Shown: in pieces, positions 1-10,131 of the stretch
Layout of the letters: the number at the start of each line of letters is the position of its first letter
How positions within the stretch are numbered: position 1 is the stretch's first letter
NCBI GenBank assembly: GCA_031002005.1
Contig: CM061921.1
Coordinates: 126,200,597 to 126,264,596 of the forward strand
Reading direction: 5' to 3'
DNA length: 64,000 nucleotides
Source of the DNA: Vandiemenella viatica
Lineage: Eukaryota; Arthropoda; Insecta; Orthoptera; Morabidae
Notes under the pieces: model-generated
Database searches by the model: none
Seen by the model: only the letters and a program-made list of their open reading frames with translations
Told to the model about the DNA's origin: nothing
Translations under genes and position numbers: made by a program

Positions 1-2
1 TC

Positions 3-269
3 ACTCGTGAAGTTCTTGAATCTTTTAAGTGGGAGTTGTTTCCTCATCCGCCGTACAGTCCCGACCTGGCACCGAGCGACTTCCACCTATTCCCAGCAAT
101 GAAGAAGTGGCTGGCTATGCAGCGTTTTGATGACGACGCACAGCTGCAAGAAGAGGTAACGAAGTGGTTGAAGGCGCAGGCGGCCGAATTTTTCGACGAA
201 GGGATTTCCAAGCTCGTACATCGCTACGATAAATGCCTTAATTTGCATGGTGACTATGTAGAAAAGTAG
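3..269 (+). pseudogene. mariner transposase, C-terminal end
   Basis: This is the last 88 codons of a mariner-family transposase, the enzyme that cuts and pastes the element at TA sites; the left part lies outside the window. The frame is open from base 3. It shows the family block HPPYSPDLAPSDFHLF, whose SD holds the third catalytic aspartate, and ends with the usual mariner C-terminus around RYDKCLN and YVEK. No stop or frameshift lies inside the visible part, so decay cannot be judged from this end. There is no ATG near the visible start because the reading frame simply continues from outside. The terminal repeat follows directly downstream. I am confident of the family but cannot tell whether the whole copy is intact. 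Confidence 0.9.
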
Positions 270-370
270 TATTTGAGTGTGGCTTTCATCTGTATATAAT
301 AAAATTTGTTTCCTATACTTTGTTTATTTTTTATTCCAAAACGTAATCTACTTTCTGGATAGCCCTCGTA
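270..370 (+). repeat. 3' end and terminal inverted repeat of the mariner, with TA target site
   Basis: The short 3' untranslated part ends in a mariner-type terminal repeat whose last bases are CTTTCTGGATAGCCCTCG, followed by the expected TA at 369-370. The mariner at 6056-9722 also ends in CCTCG next to TA, so the two belong to related groups. Confidence 0.8.
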
Positions 371-849
371 GATTGAACTAAAGAGTATTGTTAGTGGCAT
401 AGAAACAGATATTGTAATTGATAAAGAAATCTATTTAAAATGAGATATAATTCAGAAGAAATTTTTAATAATAGCATGAATATTTTCTGTAAGAACACAC
501 TGTATTTATAAGGAGGCATTTTAGTCAACAGTAAATACCTCTCTTGTAAGAAATATATATCAATATGGTTTGCAAAATCATATTTACTCTCATTACTTTG
601 AACTCATAATTTATACAATCATCTCTTTTCTACTAAATTTACATCCCACTTTTAGAACTAAATAATTTCCATATCTTCACTCTTTTCTTTACCAATGACA
701 TACAAATAGTTGTCTTTAATCCTGTGACAATTATTATTATATTATGAGAGCTTTATTTTATGTTTTATTAAGTGTTCGAGTTTACTGCACAACCTGATAC
801 TTCATACCTTCCAGTACTTGGTTTTTTAATCTCTTATTAGCCAAGCTAT
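371..849. other. AT-rich stretch, nothing recognised
   Basis: About 480 bases of AT-rich sequence with stops in all frames. I see no coding motif, terminal repeat or RNA gene. Confidence 0.5.
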
Positions 850-2770
850 AATTTAGCTGATATCTAATTGTGTCTTCTGGATGTTTTCATTTATGTATTC
901 TTAATTTACAGTTCTTAAACAGCATGTTTGGTATGATCAGTTTATATTTATCACAAAGTTCTAACAACATTCTTCCTCAAATCCTTTCTCCTAGACTAAA
1001 ACTTCCTACAATATTCCTTCTTCTGCTACCAAATGCCAAATACCCAAATTAGTTCTCCTACTACCATATGCCAATTACCCATGATTATAACATTTTCTTC
1101 CCCCTTAACAGGTTGGATTAATCCTTCAATTTCATTTCTATTACACTGCACTATGCAATTCACTTCTAAGCAGGTGGTAGAGGATACATTGCACTTATCC
1201 TTATTCATAATTGTTTATGAATGGGAAGAGATGTATGGAATATTATAGGAGGCATCCATGGGATATATTGAGCAACCAATCTGTCATCTGCCTGGAGCAA
1301 TCTAGGAAAACCATGGGCAACCCAGATTAGGTTGGCCAGAGCAGTTTCCCAAGATCCATACCCATCGCATTCTAAATTTTCTTACTTGATAAATCCTTTC
1401 TATTCCCTATTGCTTGTATAAAAAATAATTACAGAAATAAATCAGTTCTCTCCTCGATTTCTCTTAACTTATTTTCTGAGTCATTACTGGAAATGAATGT
1501 TGTTAGCAGAATTAGATCTGTCATGAGTGCAATACCTACAGTAATCCAGATCTTCCCAAATCAACTCCTACAACATCACATTTTTGCTTTCTCTCCAACT
1601 ACATATACCTGTCACAAATCAGGTAGTTCTTCTTTGTACCTTCTTCAGTACCTCTATTAGTGCTTTTTGAAGCAGGTCCCATTCAGAAGAGCAATATTCT
1701 AAGAGAGGTCACACTGTTGTTTTGTATGCAATCACTTTAACTTCTTGTATACACTATTTTATGTTACGAAATAGGAAATTGAATGTATGGTTTGCTTTCA
1801 CAATTACCTTCTCACTATATTCACTCAACACCAAATTATGTGGAGTCTACCATACTTATAACTGTTTCATTAATTGTATATTCAGAGCTAAATGCAGTCA
1901 CCATTTATATCCATTCATGACTTGGCAGTTTTTAGTGTTTAGTTCCAACTGCCAGTCTCTGCACCTTTTCTATTATTGCCATCCTCCTGTGATGTCACCA
2001 TATACACTTGCTCTTATGTTGTTGATAGAGGATTAAAAGCTATCCTCATCAAAATAATCTTGCCACTAAACTGAGGAAGAATGTAGTTAGAATTTTATCA
2101 CAAAATTCACCCATTTCCCTATTCTCTTGTTCATTACAGTTCCCACACCAGTAATTCCACTAACTCGTTCTGTGTTAATTATTATATATTTCACATAACA
2201 GGAATCCCACACATCTTTCCACTTAACTTTAACAACATCTAAGTCATTCCACCATCCTTTTTAAGCTATCATATTCAGACTTCCAGCATTCCACATTCTG
2301 ACTCACAGAATATTTTTGTTCATTGTGATGACTCCTCCCTGAGCTGGGCATACATGGAGATGTGATTGGAGTTATATTTTATATCAAGAATATTTTACCT
2401 ATGTAGAAATTATCATTATGTAACACTAATTTGAGATGATTATATCACCTCAACATACCATTTGGATCTTTAAAGCAGTGGCCTCTTGGAGCCTTCCAAA
2501 CCCCGTGCAATTGATCATTTCTGATTCATCAGCCTTTAGGGGTCATTTCAAACCCCAAGAGCAAGTTGGTACTATCTCTTATTCCCCGATTCTCTGCACT
2601 ACTATCAGGAGGCTGTTGGCAAGCAGTGGGTGACTCATTACACCCAGAATCATCCACTTGCCATGTCTTGTCCTTGCAAACAGGGTGTACCATCTAAAGG
2701 ATATGGTGACATTTGTTTGGAAAAAGCCAACCCTTACTACCCATATTACAATTAAAAGTTTCAAATTAAT
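850..2770 (-). pseudogene. RTE-type LINE endonuclease relic, copy 1 (split)
   Basis: Two minus-strand blocks, 2770-2030 and about 1190-850, belong to the apurinic-type endonuclease domain of an RTE-like non-LTR retrotransposon. The upper block holds the domain start (NAGSLNMI, then VMNKRIGKWVNFVI); the lower block holds VIIMGNWHMVVGE, a decayed form of the family's GDWN active-site region. Both blocks align base by base with a second copy at 43240-44060, which lacks the 0.84-kb insert found here. Many stops are present. Known for the family: the domain nicks the target DNA to prime reverse transcription. The RTE assignment rests on motif memory and should be treated as likely, not certain. 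Confidence 0.65.
1191..2029 (-). mobile_element. LINE tail inserted in the RTE endonuclease relic
   Basis: This block is absent from the otherwise matching copy at 43240-44060. It is flanked by near-identical short repeats (AGAGGATA near 1177, AGAGGATTA near 2030), as expected for target-primed insertion. Its minus strand encodes a LINE C-terminal fragment at about 1720-1600 with the words PLLEYCSSEWD and KVQRRTT, typical of the region after the reverse transcriptase. The part at 1245-1380 (GGAAAACCATGGGCAACCC region) resembles a dispersed insect repeat. No intact ORF remains. Confidence 0.55.
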
Positions 2771-2889
2771 TAAAAAAAAAACATAACTTCAATATAAATG
2801 CAAGGAAATGCAAATGCAGAACACATTTTGGAACTGTTAATTAAGCAGGGTGTACTATAAGGCAATTTAGAAACAGTTAAACAACTGTA

Positions 2890-3730
2890 TCAAAATACTG
2901 AGAGTTGCATTCAAGTACAAGCCAGTAGATAAGGATAGTTTGAGGCAAGAAGTAGAGTGCAGCAATGTAGTTGTTTGTTTCCTTTACTTTCCTTAAGCAT
3001 TATAGACAAAATTATCAAATCCATTAATAAGAAAGGTAAAAACATTGATGCCATAGTTTTTGTGGATGATGTTATGTATTGGGAGAGAGTGATGAAGAAC
3101 AGAAACAGTGGATTTGCTGGTGGAAAGACAGGTTTGGATTTAAAATAAGTAAGATCAAAAGTTGGGTGCTTGATAGTCTACAAGAAAGCAAATCACTAAA
3201 TTTAAAATTATGGCAGAATGAAATTTAAATTGATTCAGAAACAAAAATCTAAACATCTTTGGAAAATTAAGACTCAAATGGTTATGTCTCTTGATGAGAA
3301 TGGCATGAAACAGAATATCTAAGACATATTTTGAAATGCCACTAACTGGAAACAAACCTAGATGAATACCAGGATGTATTAGGCTGAATAATGTACACAG
3401 CCAAAGATCATATGTGATATTATTTAGTTAGTAACAAGTAGTACAGCTTGCTGGTATTCATAGATTAGATTATAAACATTAGTTGTTGGAAGTATAATTC
3501 CATGAGAATACAACGGAAAGATAATGGTCTTTGCTGTTTACTGTAGAGGAAAGATGAATGAGAAAAATGTGTACCTTTGGGATAACCTAAATACACATTC
3601 AATGATGAGAGGAGGAAGTGGGAAAGAGTTAGGGAGAGGAATTAAGTATATAATGTGTTACGAAATTCTTAAGAAATATGAAGCAAGAAGATGGGATATG
3701 CTGTCACTAAATAGATTTAAGTAAGAATAC
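2890..3730 (+). pseudogene. RTE-type LINE reverse transcriptase relic
   Basis: Plus-strand fragment of a reverse transcriptase. The catalytic box survives as IVFVDDVMYW (consensus YADD), preceded by a decayed SPLLFN-like block at about 2970 and followed by the family's GLDLK and KSK-like stretch, then by a C-terminal block that ends near LNRFK at 3720. Several in-frame stops separate these pieces. A sister fragment sits at 47580-48250. It lies head to head with the minus-strand endonuclease relic at 850-2770, so the two cannot be one simple insertion. Confidence 0.6.
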
Positions 3731-5270
3731 AAGAGCCATAAGCAAGTGTATTATGGTCATTGTAATGGATTCTTGTGTTGTTGGTTAACATTACAGATGA
3801 CAAATTTATGAGTAACTTGGAGGGATGTGGATAGGTTATCTAGTTGGATATGTCCAAACAAAATGAAGATATATGAAAAATAAATCAGCTTATTAGACAG
3901 CAAAATTGAGGTTTTTTTGTGATTATATAGTGGATATGGTATTGCTAGTGGAAGGTCTATCTTTTGAAAGATTCCACTCCGGTGGTTTGTCAAACACATC
4001 CTCATCCAAAGACTTTGTTTATTTTAAAAGCAAGGAACCATCACTACTGGCTTGCTAGGCCTATTGTAGTTTTGATGGGGCAATTGTTAAGTTGCCATCT
4101 GTCTGTGAAACATGTAGCTTGTATTATATGTGATAAGTGTATTTTTGTTGGGGAAATATGTTTTATAGGAGGCAAAGATTGAGGATTGTCTTAGTATTCA
4201 CCAAGGTAATTATGAAAAACTGTATAGACACAACACTTGGGACATCCAGGATTTGCACTTAGACATGTTGTACCTACTCATTCCATTGTGGTGGTGCTTT
4301 AATGCATACAACCACTGTAAGTATACAGGAACAAACAGGAAGAATATCTGTGCCTGGATAGTCACGTGACGAACTTGGACCAATGAGAGGGAGTCAGGAG
4401 TAACGGTTGCGATTGCCGGGAGGCAAGTCACATGATGTGCGGCTCCGACAAAAACGCAAAGTATGAATTAATTAGTGTGAAATTAGGTCAGATAATGTCT
4501 GAGTGTAGCCAGGTTGAGTAAATACTTCAAAACAGTGGAAGTAGGTGGTATAAACAGTAAAAGACAGCCACTCAACTGTAAGGAACAGTGTGTATGATTT
4601 TGCTTACTTAATAACTGTTGGAGGCAAAACTCATTATCAAGCTGGTGGAAGTGTTAAAAAATGCAGAAACCTGCATCTCGGAAATACAAAGTTCCAATAT
4701 CAATATTGTCATATTGTAAGGTGGTGGTCACAGTAAACATTGAAGATGGTTAAAAATGTTTGTTGTCTTGCAGCAGCTTCTGACTTCTTATTTGAAAACT
4801 TAAATATTTCAGAACATTTTCCAACTTTCTGTTGGTGGTGACCAGGTCCGAACTTGCAATCTTCACAAGTTTATGTGTAATAAATAATTAAAGAACATAT
4901 CAAAAGGCAACTTTATGGAGCCAAAATTCCCTATCTATTACGTACACCACACTGGTTGACCATATGGTATAAGATGTACATATCTGCACATATTGTCTGT
5001 TAAGAGGATTAATTGGTAAAGGCACTATTTCAGACAACTAACAACCATTAAATATATTCTTTCACATTGTTAATTTAGTTAAGTAACTAAATTTGGCAAA
5101 ACATGATAAGTGTCTTTAATAAGTTAAATTAGACTTACAACCTGAACAATATTAAACTGCTAAAGTCAAACTAGAATTTAATCATTTGTACATCTTGTAG
5201 TACATAGAAAATTTGGGCTTAGAATAGGTACTAAGTGCTGGGCTATTATGTACCAGATATAAAATTAAAA
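3731..5270. other. No gene seen; one GC-rich patch
   Basis: No coding similarity was recognised. At about 4355-4450 the composition changes to GC-richer DNA with a CACGTG E-box (4362-4367), a CCAAT motif (4380) and several CpGs. That could be a remnant promoter or just a repeat fragment. The rest is AT-rich and featureless. Confidence 0.4.
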
Positions 5271-5479
5271 TCTTTATCCTCCATTAAGTCTTTCAATCCC
5301 TAATATCAGGGTTTTCCACCTCCTTCCCATACTTTCATTTCACCCCTTCCTGACGTACAGGAATTGCTGAGATGGTGCACAATGTCATTTAGGCTTAATT
5401 ATTTGTATTTTATTCTGCTATATAAGATAAGATACTTATTAATCCAGTTGGTCAATTTAGAGTACAGGTGCAAATTTTA

Positions 5480-6053
5480 ATTTGAATAAATCATTATTAT
5501 GGTTTGATGTTACAATGAAATATGAGATGATGGCAGATGACTGACAATACAATGACATAATAAGGATAAAAGAAGAAAATTTAATTTCAATACTATAGTG
5601 GATAAAACAGAAAACCTAAAGCATATTTTTTATGAGTCCATATATTCGTTAATAGAGTAAAAACTGTGCCCCATTAAAAATGTTTTCAGTTTTGTTTTAA
5701 ATGAACTACAGGAAGCATTTTTTTACTTCCCCTGGTATTTTGTTGTAAAGTGATTTTCCTGAATTTAAAATACTTTTTTGATATTTTGAAGTTCTGCAAA
5801 ACATTTTATGGATGTCTGAATGTCCTGCAATGAAGTAATTCAGAACCATATCATTTTTGATTAATTAGTTGTTTTTCAGAAGATAATCTTTTGTAAAAAG
5901 AATGATTTTCATAGATGAATGTCTTAAAGAATAATTTCATAGATGTATAGGCATGGAACATTTAGAACGACAAAGTTCTTGAAATGTGTTCTACATGATT
6001 ATAAATTTTTATTCATTATATGGTTCTCATTGCTCTTTTCTGCATGATAAACA
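5480..6053 (-). pseudogene. L-C LINE, C-terminal tail (continues from 9725)
   Basis: Minus-strand continuation of the LINE interrupted by the mariner. Reading down from about 6053 gives FIMQKRAMRTI, the usual post-RT motif that follows GIIFWGNSSK, which is encoded on the other side of the mariner near 9750. After this come degenerate C-terminal residues with many stops. A related tail lies at 34480-34790. Confidence 0.65.
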
Positions 6054-6152
6054 CGAGGCATGTTTTTTAAGTAAGTACCGTTTTGAAATTTAAAAAAGAC
6101 GTGCAAATATATCTCAATAATTTTATTTTTACATGAAACCATGTACCTCACT

Positions 6153-6751
6153 CTACTTTTCTACATAATTCCCTTCCATATTGAGGCACTTGTCATAACG
6201 TAGTACCAGTTTTTTAAAACCCTCCTCATAGAAGTCTGCCGCCTGACTTGTTAACCACTGCATCACAACTGTTTTGACTTCGTTATCGTCTTCAAAGACA
6301 CTAACTGCCCAGGTGTTTCTTCAAGTGCAGCAACAGATGGTAGTGACTGGGCGCCAAATCAGGGCTGTATGGAGGATGATCTAGAGTTTCCCACAGAAAA
6401 GATGTGATGAGATCTTTGGTCTGATTAGCCACATGTGGACGGGCATTGTCATGCAGCAAAACGATGCCCTTGCTCAACATGCCACGTCTTTTGTTCTGGA
6501 TTGAACGGCGCAGATTGTTCAATGTCTCACAATAAGCTGCTGCATTGATTGTCTCCTTACGAGGCAGAAATTCCACAAGCAATACTCCTTTTTTGTCCCA
6601 AAAAAAACTGTGCACAAGATTTTCCGGGCAGAAATCATTTGCTTGAACTTCACTTTTTTGGGTGAATCTGAATGCCGCAATTCCATGGACTGTTGCTTTG
6701 ATTCAGGTGTGATGTAGGCCACCCATGTCTCATCGCCTGTAACAATTTGGC
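6153..6751 (-). pseudogene. mariner transposase, catalytic half
   Basis: The catalytic half of the transposase begun at 9173. The first aspartate is in VTGDETWV, the second in LLHDNARPH. The third lies 34 residues after the second and should be D, but here the block reads SPDLAPSHYHLL, so histidine replaces the catalytic aspartate. A frameshift lies near 6600-6615 in a run of A, where the frame holding VTGDETWV passes into the frame holding FFWDKKGVLL. The protein ends with RYDKCLN and NYVEK and a TAG at 6153-6155. Even without the piggyBac this copy could not be active. Confidence 0.9.
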
Positions 6752-6764
6752 TTAGCCCTTTGAC

Positions 6765-6925
6765 TGCTCTAGACGTGTTAACACGTGTAGCTACTACTGC
6801 GCACACGTGCTCTAGACGTATATACATGCACCACTTTGCTGCCCTGTCTGTGCTCTGGACGTGTATACACGTCCGGCCCCTCGGGTCCCTGTGTGCTCTG
6901 CATGCGTTAACGCGCTAGCGTCTTA
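6765..6925. repeat. subterminal palindromic repeats of the piggyBac
   Basis: Four spaced variants of GCTCTRGACGTGTAYACACG follow the left terminal repeat, at about 6767, 6809, 6852 and 6895. Most contain a perfect or near-perfect palindrome such as ACGTGTTAACACGT or GACGTGTATACACGTC. Such subterminal arrays commonly serve as transposase binding sites; that role here is inferred. Confidence 0.6.
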
Positions 6926-7564
6926 GCGGCCTGGTCATGTAGCCATATTTCCACCCATGGTGGTTAGTTGTTTTCCTCATTCGGCCCTTGAGCGTTGGCA
7001 GCTACAATCTATTTTGTGTTCCTCTTTTCCTTTTAGTTTTCGCTGAGAAAATGGCATGCCGTCGTGTTTGTACAGTGGAAGGAATCATGGTGATTCTTAC
7101 TAGAAGCAACAGTGAATATGATATCTTTGATATGGATGACATTGATGACCCTTCGACAGGATCTTGAAGTGATAGTCCTAAACCGTGGAGATCAGCTAGT
7201 TGAAAACGACCATTTGTCTGCACAAGAGGTGAAAATTCTTGAAGCTACAGATAGTGAGAGCGAAATGTGTGGAAAAAGAGAATGCTTTAATGACACGTTT
7301 GCTTGCATGCGCTTGACGATTAAGCTGGGGGATACAAGTGTGGATTAGGTTAACATTCCAACAGTTTGACATTTTTCCTGATATTTCTAACAGAAGATCA
7401 TATGGTATCTATTGCTGATGAGATGAACAGATACGCGAGACTCAGTTCACACTATATATTCACTATGAAGTGGTATAAACATTGCATTTTAAATGCTCAC
7501 GTTCTTCGCCGAGTAGTAACCGAACGAAAAATTCCAGTTGCAGAGTTTCATCTGTCTCTGGTAA

Positions 7565-7905
7565 AGGGGCATCCATAAATTACGTGAGGTGTTTTTCCGG
7601 ATTTCCGGACCCCCCCCCCCCTCTTGTGAAATCTGATTTGTGAGACCCCCCTCCCCAGGAAATAGCCCTCCTAACTTTTTGAGACCTTTATCCTTTTTTA
7701 GGTACCAACAGTCCATAGCTGCACTTTTGGAGGAAATAAATCGACTTTCGCGTCATTTGTAGACTTTTTTTTTTTTTTAGCTCTACAGTCCAAAAAAAAT
7801 TTAAAAAATTTAAAAAATCTCACGTCAGATTTCCATTGACCCCCTTTCCTAATTGGTAAGACACCCCCCCCCCCATTTCAGCTCACATAATTTATGGACA
7901 CCCCC
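7565..7905. mobile_element. Harbinger-like MITE inside the piggyBac
   Basis: A 341-bp non-coding element with inverted termini AGGGGCATCCATAAATTACG and the inverse of GGGGGTGTCCATAAATTATG. It is flanked by TAA and TTA, a TWA-type 3-bp duplication as made by PIF/Harbinger transposases. Removing it with one TAA restores the piggyBac frame across the join (SLV-RELVELY), which favours the 3-bp duplication over a TA duplication. The interior is rich in C runs and T/A runs. Confidence 0.75.
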
Positions 7906-8693
7906 TTAGAGAACTTGTTGAATTATATACCACAGAACAGAACGAACCTAGCAATGGAAGACGCTCTGATGAATAATATCGTCAAGGATTTACTGGGAGA
8001 CATTTTCCAAATTTCATTCATTTGAAAATTCAAAGAAGAGCATGCCAATGCGTAAATGCACTGTATGTTGGAAACAGAAAGTGCGTCGAGAAACCAGTGC
8101 AGAACATGTAATATACCACTGTGTTTTGTACCATTATTCAAGGCTTATCACACAAAAAGAATTATTAGCCATGGGTAACTGCAGAGTAATAATTATATTA
8201 CATTTATATGCCTCTAAAACTAAACGAAATAAAAAAAAATTTAAAAAACAAAATATATTTTTAACTTCGCCAGTGGCGGTCCATAGTCCGGGTCAAAAAG
8301 AAGGCTGGAAAATATGTGCAGAATTTGTGAAAGGTATTCGGAAATGTATTCTCTCCAGATAAATTACTACGCTCACAAACTAAAAACATTTCAGTTGCTG
8401 TAATATCTATTTAGTATATGAAGTACCTGCATGTTTGCTTACGCAGACATTCACTTTTAGAGGGCTTTAAATTGAAAAACTTTAGATGTGATGTTAACAG
8501 CATTTATTTCGTATCTGGAGTTTCAAATTGCAGAGTGACAGCAGAAGAACGTCACACACAACGCTCCAGACATATTCAGTACACAGCGGTCTGGTCGAAC
8601 GCGGCATTCCAGCGCAGGTAAACAGCTTGGGCCTAAACAAAGCAGCACTCAGCGAGGGCTCGGCCGGGCAAACTGTAGCAGTTAAAGGGTTAA

Positions 8694-9173
8694 GAAATCA
8701 TCACCATCGTTGTGGTACCACTCAAGTAAAGTCAATGCACTGCCTAAATGTTTGGTTTTCTGCACATCCGTTAATATTTTCATTACCCGGCGTAACCACA
8801 ATTTTTGGTAATTCAAGTACTCGGTCACAATGCCATACAAAACACTACAAGAAACATTAGGAAAGTCATCACACAAGGAGGAAATCGTAAAGTGTCTGTT
8901 TTCTCTCACCTTATTGTCCACTTTCTGCACCAAACTTTCATTAACGACCAAAGGACGCCCACTCCTTTGTTCATCATGCACATTTGTGCAGCCATCTTTA
9001 AATGCTCTCACCCACTTTCTCACCATTCCATCACTCATAATGTTTTGTGCGTAAACTGCACAGATCTCACGATGAATATCAATCAGTTTTAGGCCTGTAG
9101 CACAAAGAAATCTTATAACAGCCCATACTTCACAGTTGGTGGGACTCACGATTATCGGAGGAATCTTAAACAC
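8694..9173 (-). pseudogene. mariner transposase, N-terminal half
   Basis: Minus-strand frame encoding the paired helix-turn-helix DNA-binding half of a mariner transposase. It starts around SPTNCEVWAV, continues through LIDIHREI and MVRKWVRAFKDG to the linker HDEQRSGRP, and ends at WYHNDGDDFL, where the piggyBac begins. There is no in-frame ATG at the natural start: the codons before SPTN read ATA ATC GTG, and a stop lies just upstream of the GTG at 9173, so the start codon appears lost. The frame continues at 6751 after removal of the piggyBac. Family certain; function lost. Confidence 0.9.
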
Positions 9174-9197
9174 TCAGTGAACAACATAAACAAGGAA

Positions 9198-9590
9198 GGG
9201 AGCGTGCATAAACCACGTAGCTCCATTTTGGCTTCTTGTGAACCCCCCTTCCCCCCATGTAGCCCTACGTGGCATTTGTCTCCCCCCCCTCCCCCCCCCC
9301 CCCACGTAGCACGTAGCTTTTTTCCATATTTATTCCAGAAGACATTTTGTACTGTTTTCTCTAGTCAGACTATCGTAAATTACATCTGGAGATAGTTAAA
9401 TGACGGAAGTAAATATTTACATGCTTCTGTGCGTTCTGTATCTCATTTTAACTGTGACAAATATTATGAAAGAGAAGCTACGTGGCCTGGCTCGGATACC
9501 TCCCCCCCCCCCATGTAGCTCAACGTAGCTGTCCAGCCAATCCCCTCCCCTCCCCCCCTAGACCGAGCCACGTAGTTTATGCACAATCCC
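9198..9590. mobile_element. second MITE inside the mariner 5' leader
   Basis: A 393-bp non-coding element with inverted termini GGGAGCGTGCATAAACCACG and the inverse of GGGATTGTGCATAAACTACG, flanked by GAA on both sides. The interior is C-rich, with internal CACGTAGC-like words. Its termini share the core ATAAAYTACGTG with the MITE at 7565-7905, so the two may be mobilised by related transposases. Confidence 0.75.
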
Positions 9591-9724
9591 GAAGAATTAG
9601 ACTGCAATGGCATCAGTGTGTAGGCAAGAGATACAGGTACCCAGTTCACATGCATGGAACACCGACCGTAGCGCTGCAGCCATAGTGTGTCAAAACGGTA
9701 CTTACTTAAAAAATACACCTCGTA

Positions 9725-10131
9725 TATTAATGCATTTTTGATGAGTTACCCCAGAAAATAATTCCATACTTTATCAGTGCATTACTTTACTAATACTTGT
9801 GGTATCTCTGAGAATTCACAGTCCATAACACACTGTATTCAGCTTTTTTTTTGCCAATTTGCTTAAATGTACATTCCATTTCATGTTCTGTTGTACCTAT
9901 AATCCCAAGAATTTGGTTCCATTAGCAATTTTTTAGACCTTTATCATTTATGGCTAATTGAATATTCTTTTTGATAGCTAAGTGGGGTAGATAATAGTTC
10001 AGACAACTTTTCTTTCCCTCATTCCAGATTAGTTTATTTGCATCAAAAAAGTTTTTCAACTCACTCGTGATTTCATCTGTTACCAAATTCTAAAATATAA
10101 CCTTAATTTTGCTAACATATCATCAAAATTA
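9725..10131 (-). pseudogene. L-C LINE, C-terminal part of reverse transcriptase
   Basis: Minus-strand coding relic that runs from NFDDMLAKLR and ITSELKNFFDANKL, through a KFLGL-like block, to GIIFWGNSSKMH next to the mariner. These match, in order, the region after the FADD box of CR1/Jockey-type LINEs. The upstream neighbour is the FADD-like box at about 11730, beyond a 1.57-kb insertion. Frameshifts are present. Confidence 0.65.

Larger units (their letters stand above)
6756..8689 (+). mobile_element. internally deleted piggyBac element
   Basis: Terminal repeats are CCCTTTGACTGCTCTAG at the left and the inverse of CCCTTTAACTGCTACAG at the right, flanked by TTAG (6752-6755) and TTAA (8690-8693), the piggyBac target site with one change. 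Removing it joins the host mariner reading frame at GDDFL/SQIVTGDETW. A plus-strand relic starts near the ATG at 7051 and includes an acidic DIDDPSTGS stretch. The frame then passes almost directly into the C-terminal region (KWYKHCILNAHVL), so the catalytic DDE core is missing. The end, about 7906-8150, includes GRHFPNFIHL in a shifted frame and a cysteine cluster (CTVCWKQK). The C-terminal part is split by a MITE. Confidence 0.85.
6054..9724 (-). mobile_element. mariner element carrying nested piggyBac and two MITEs
   Basis: A mariner with matching terminal repeats: TTTTTTAAGTAAGTACCGTTTT follows CGAGGC at the left, and its inverse precedes ACCTCG at 9722. The right end is followed by TA (9723-9724); at the left TA appears to have become CA. 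Without its passengers the element is about 1.3 kb, the normal mariner size. It was inserted into the C-terminal coding part of the L-C LINE. Passengers are a piggyBac at 6756-8689 (itself carrying a Harbinger-like MITE) and a second MITE at 9198-9590. The transposase is broken by these and by mutations. Confidence 0.9.

Noticed and set aside
9177..9718. Proline- and glycine-rich open frames
   Set aside because: They come from C/G runs of the MITE at 9198-9590.
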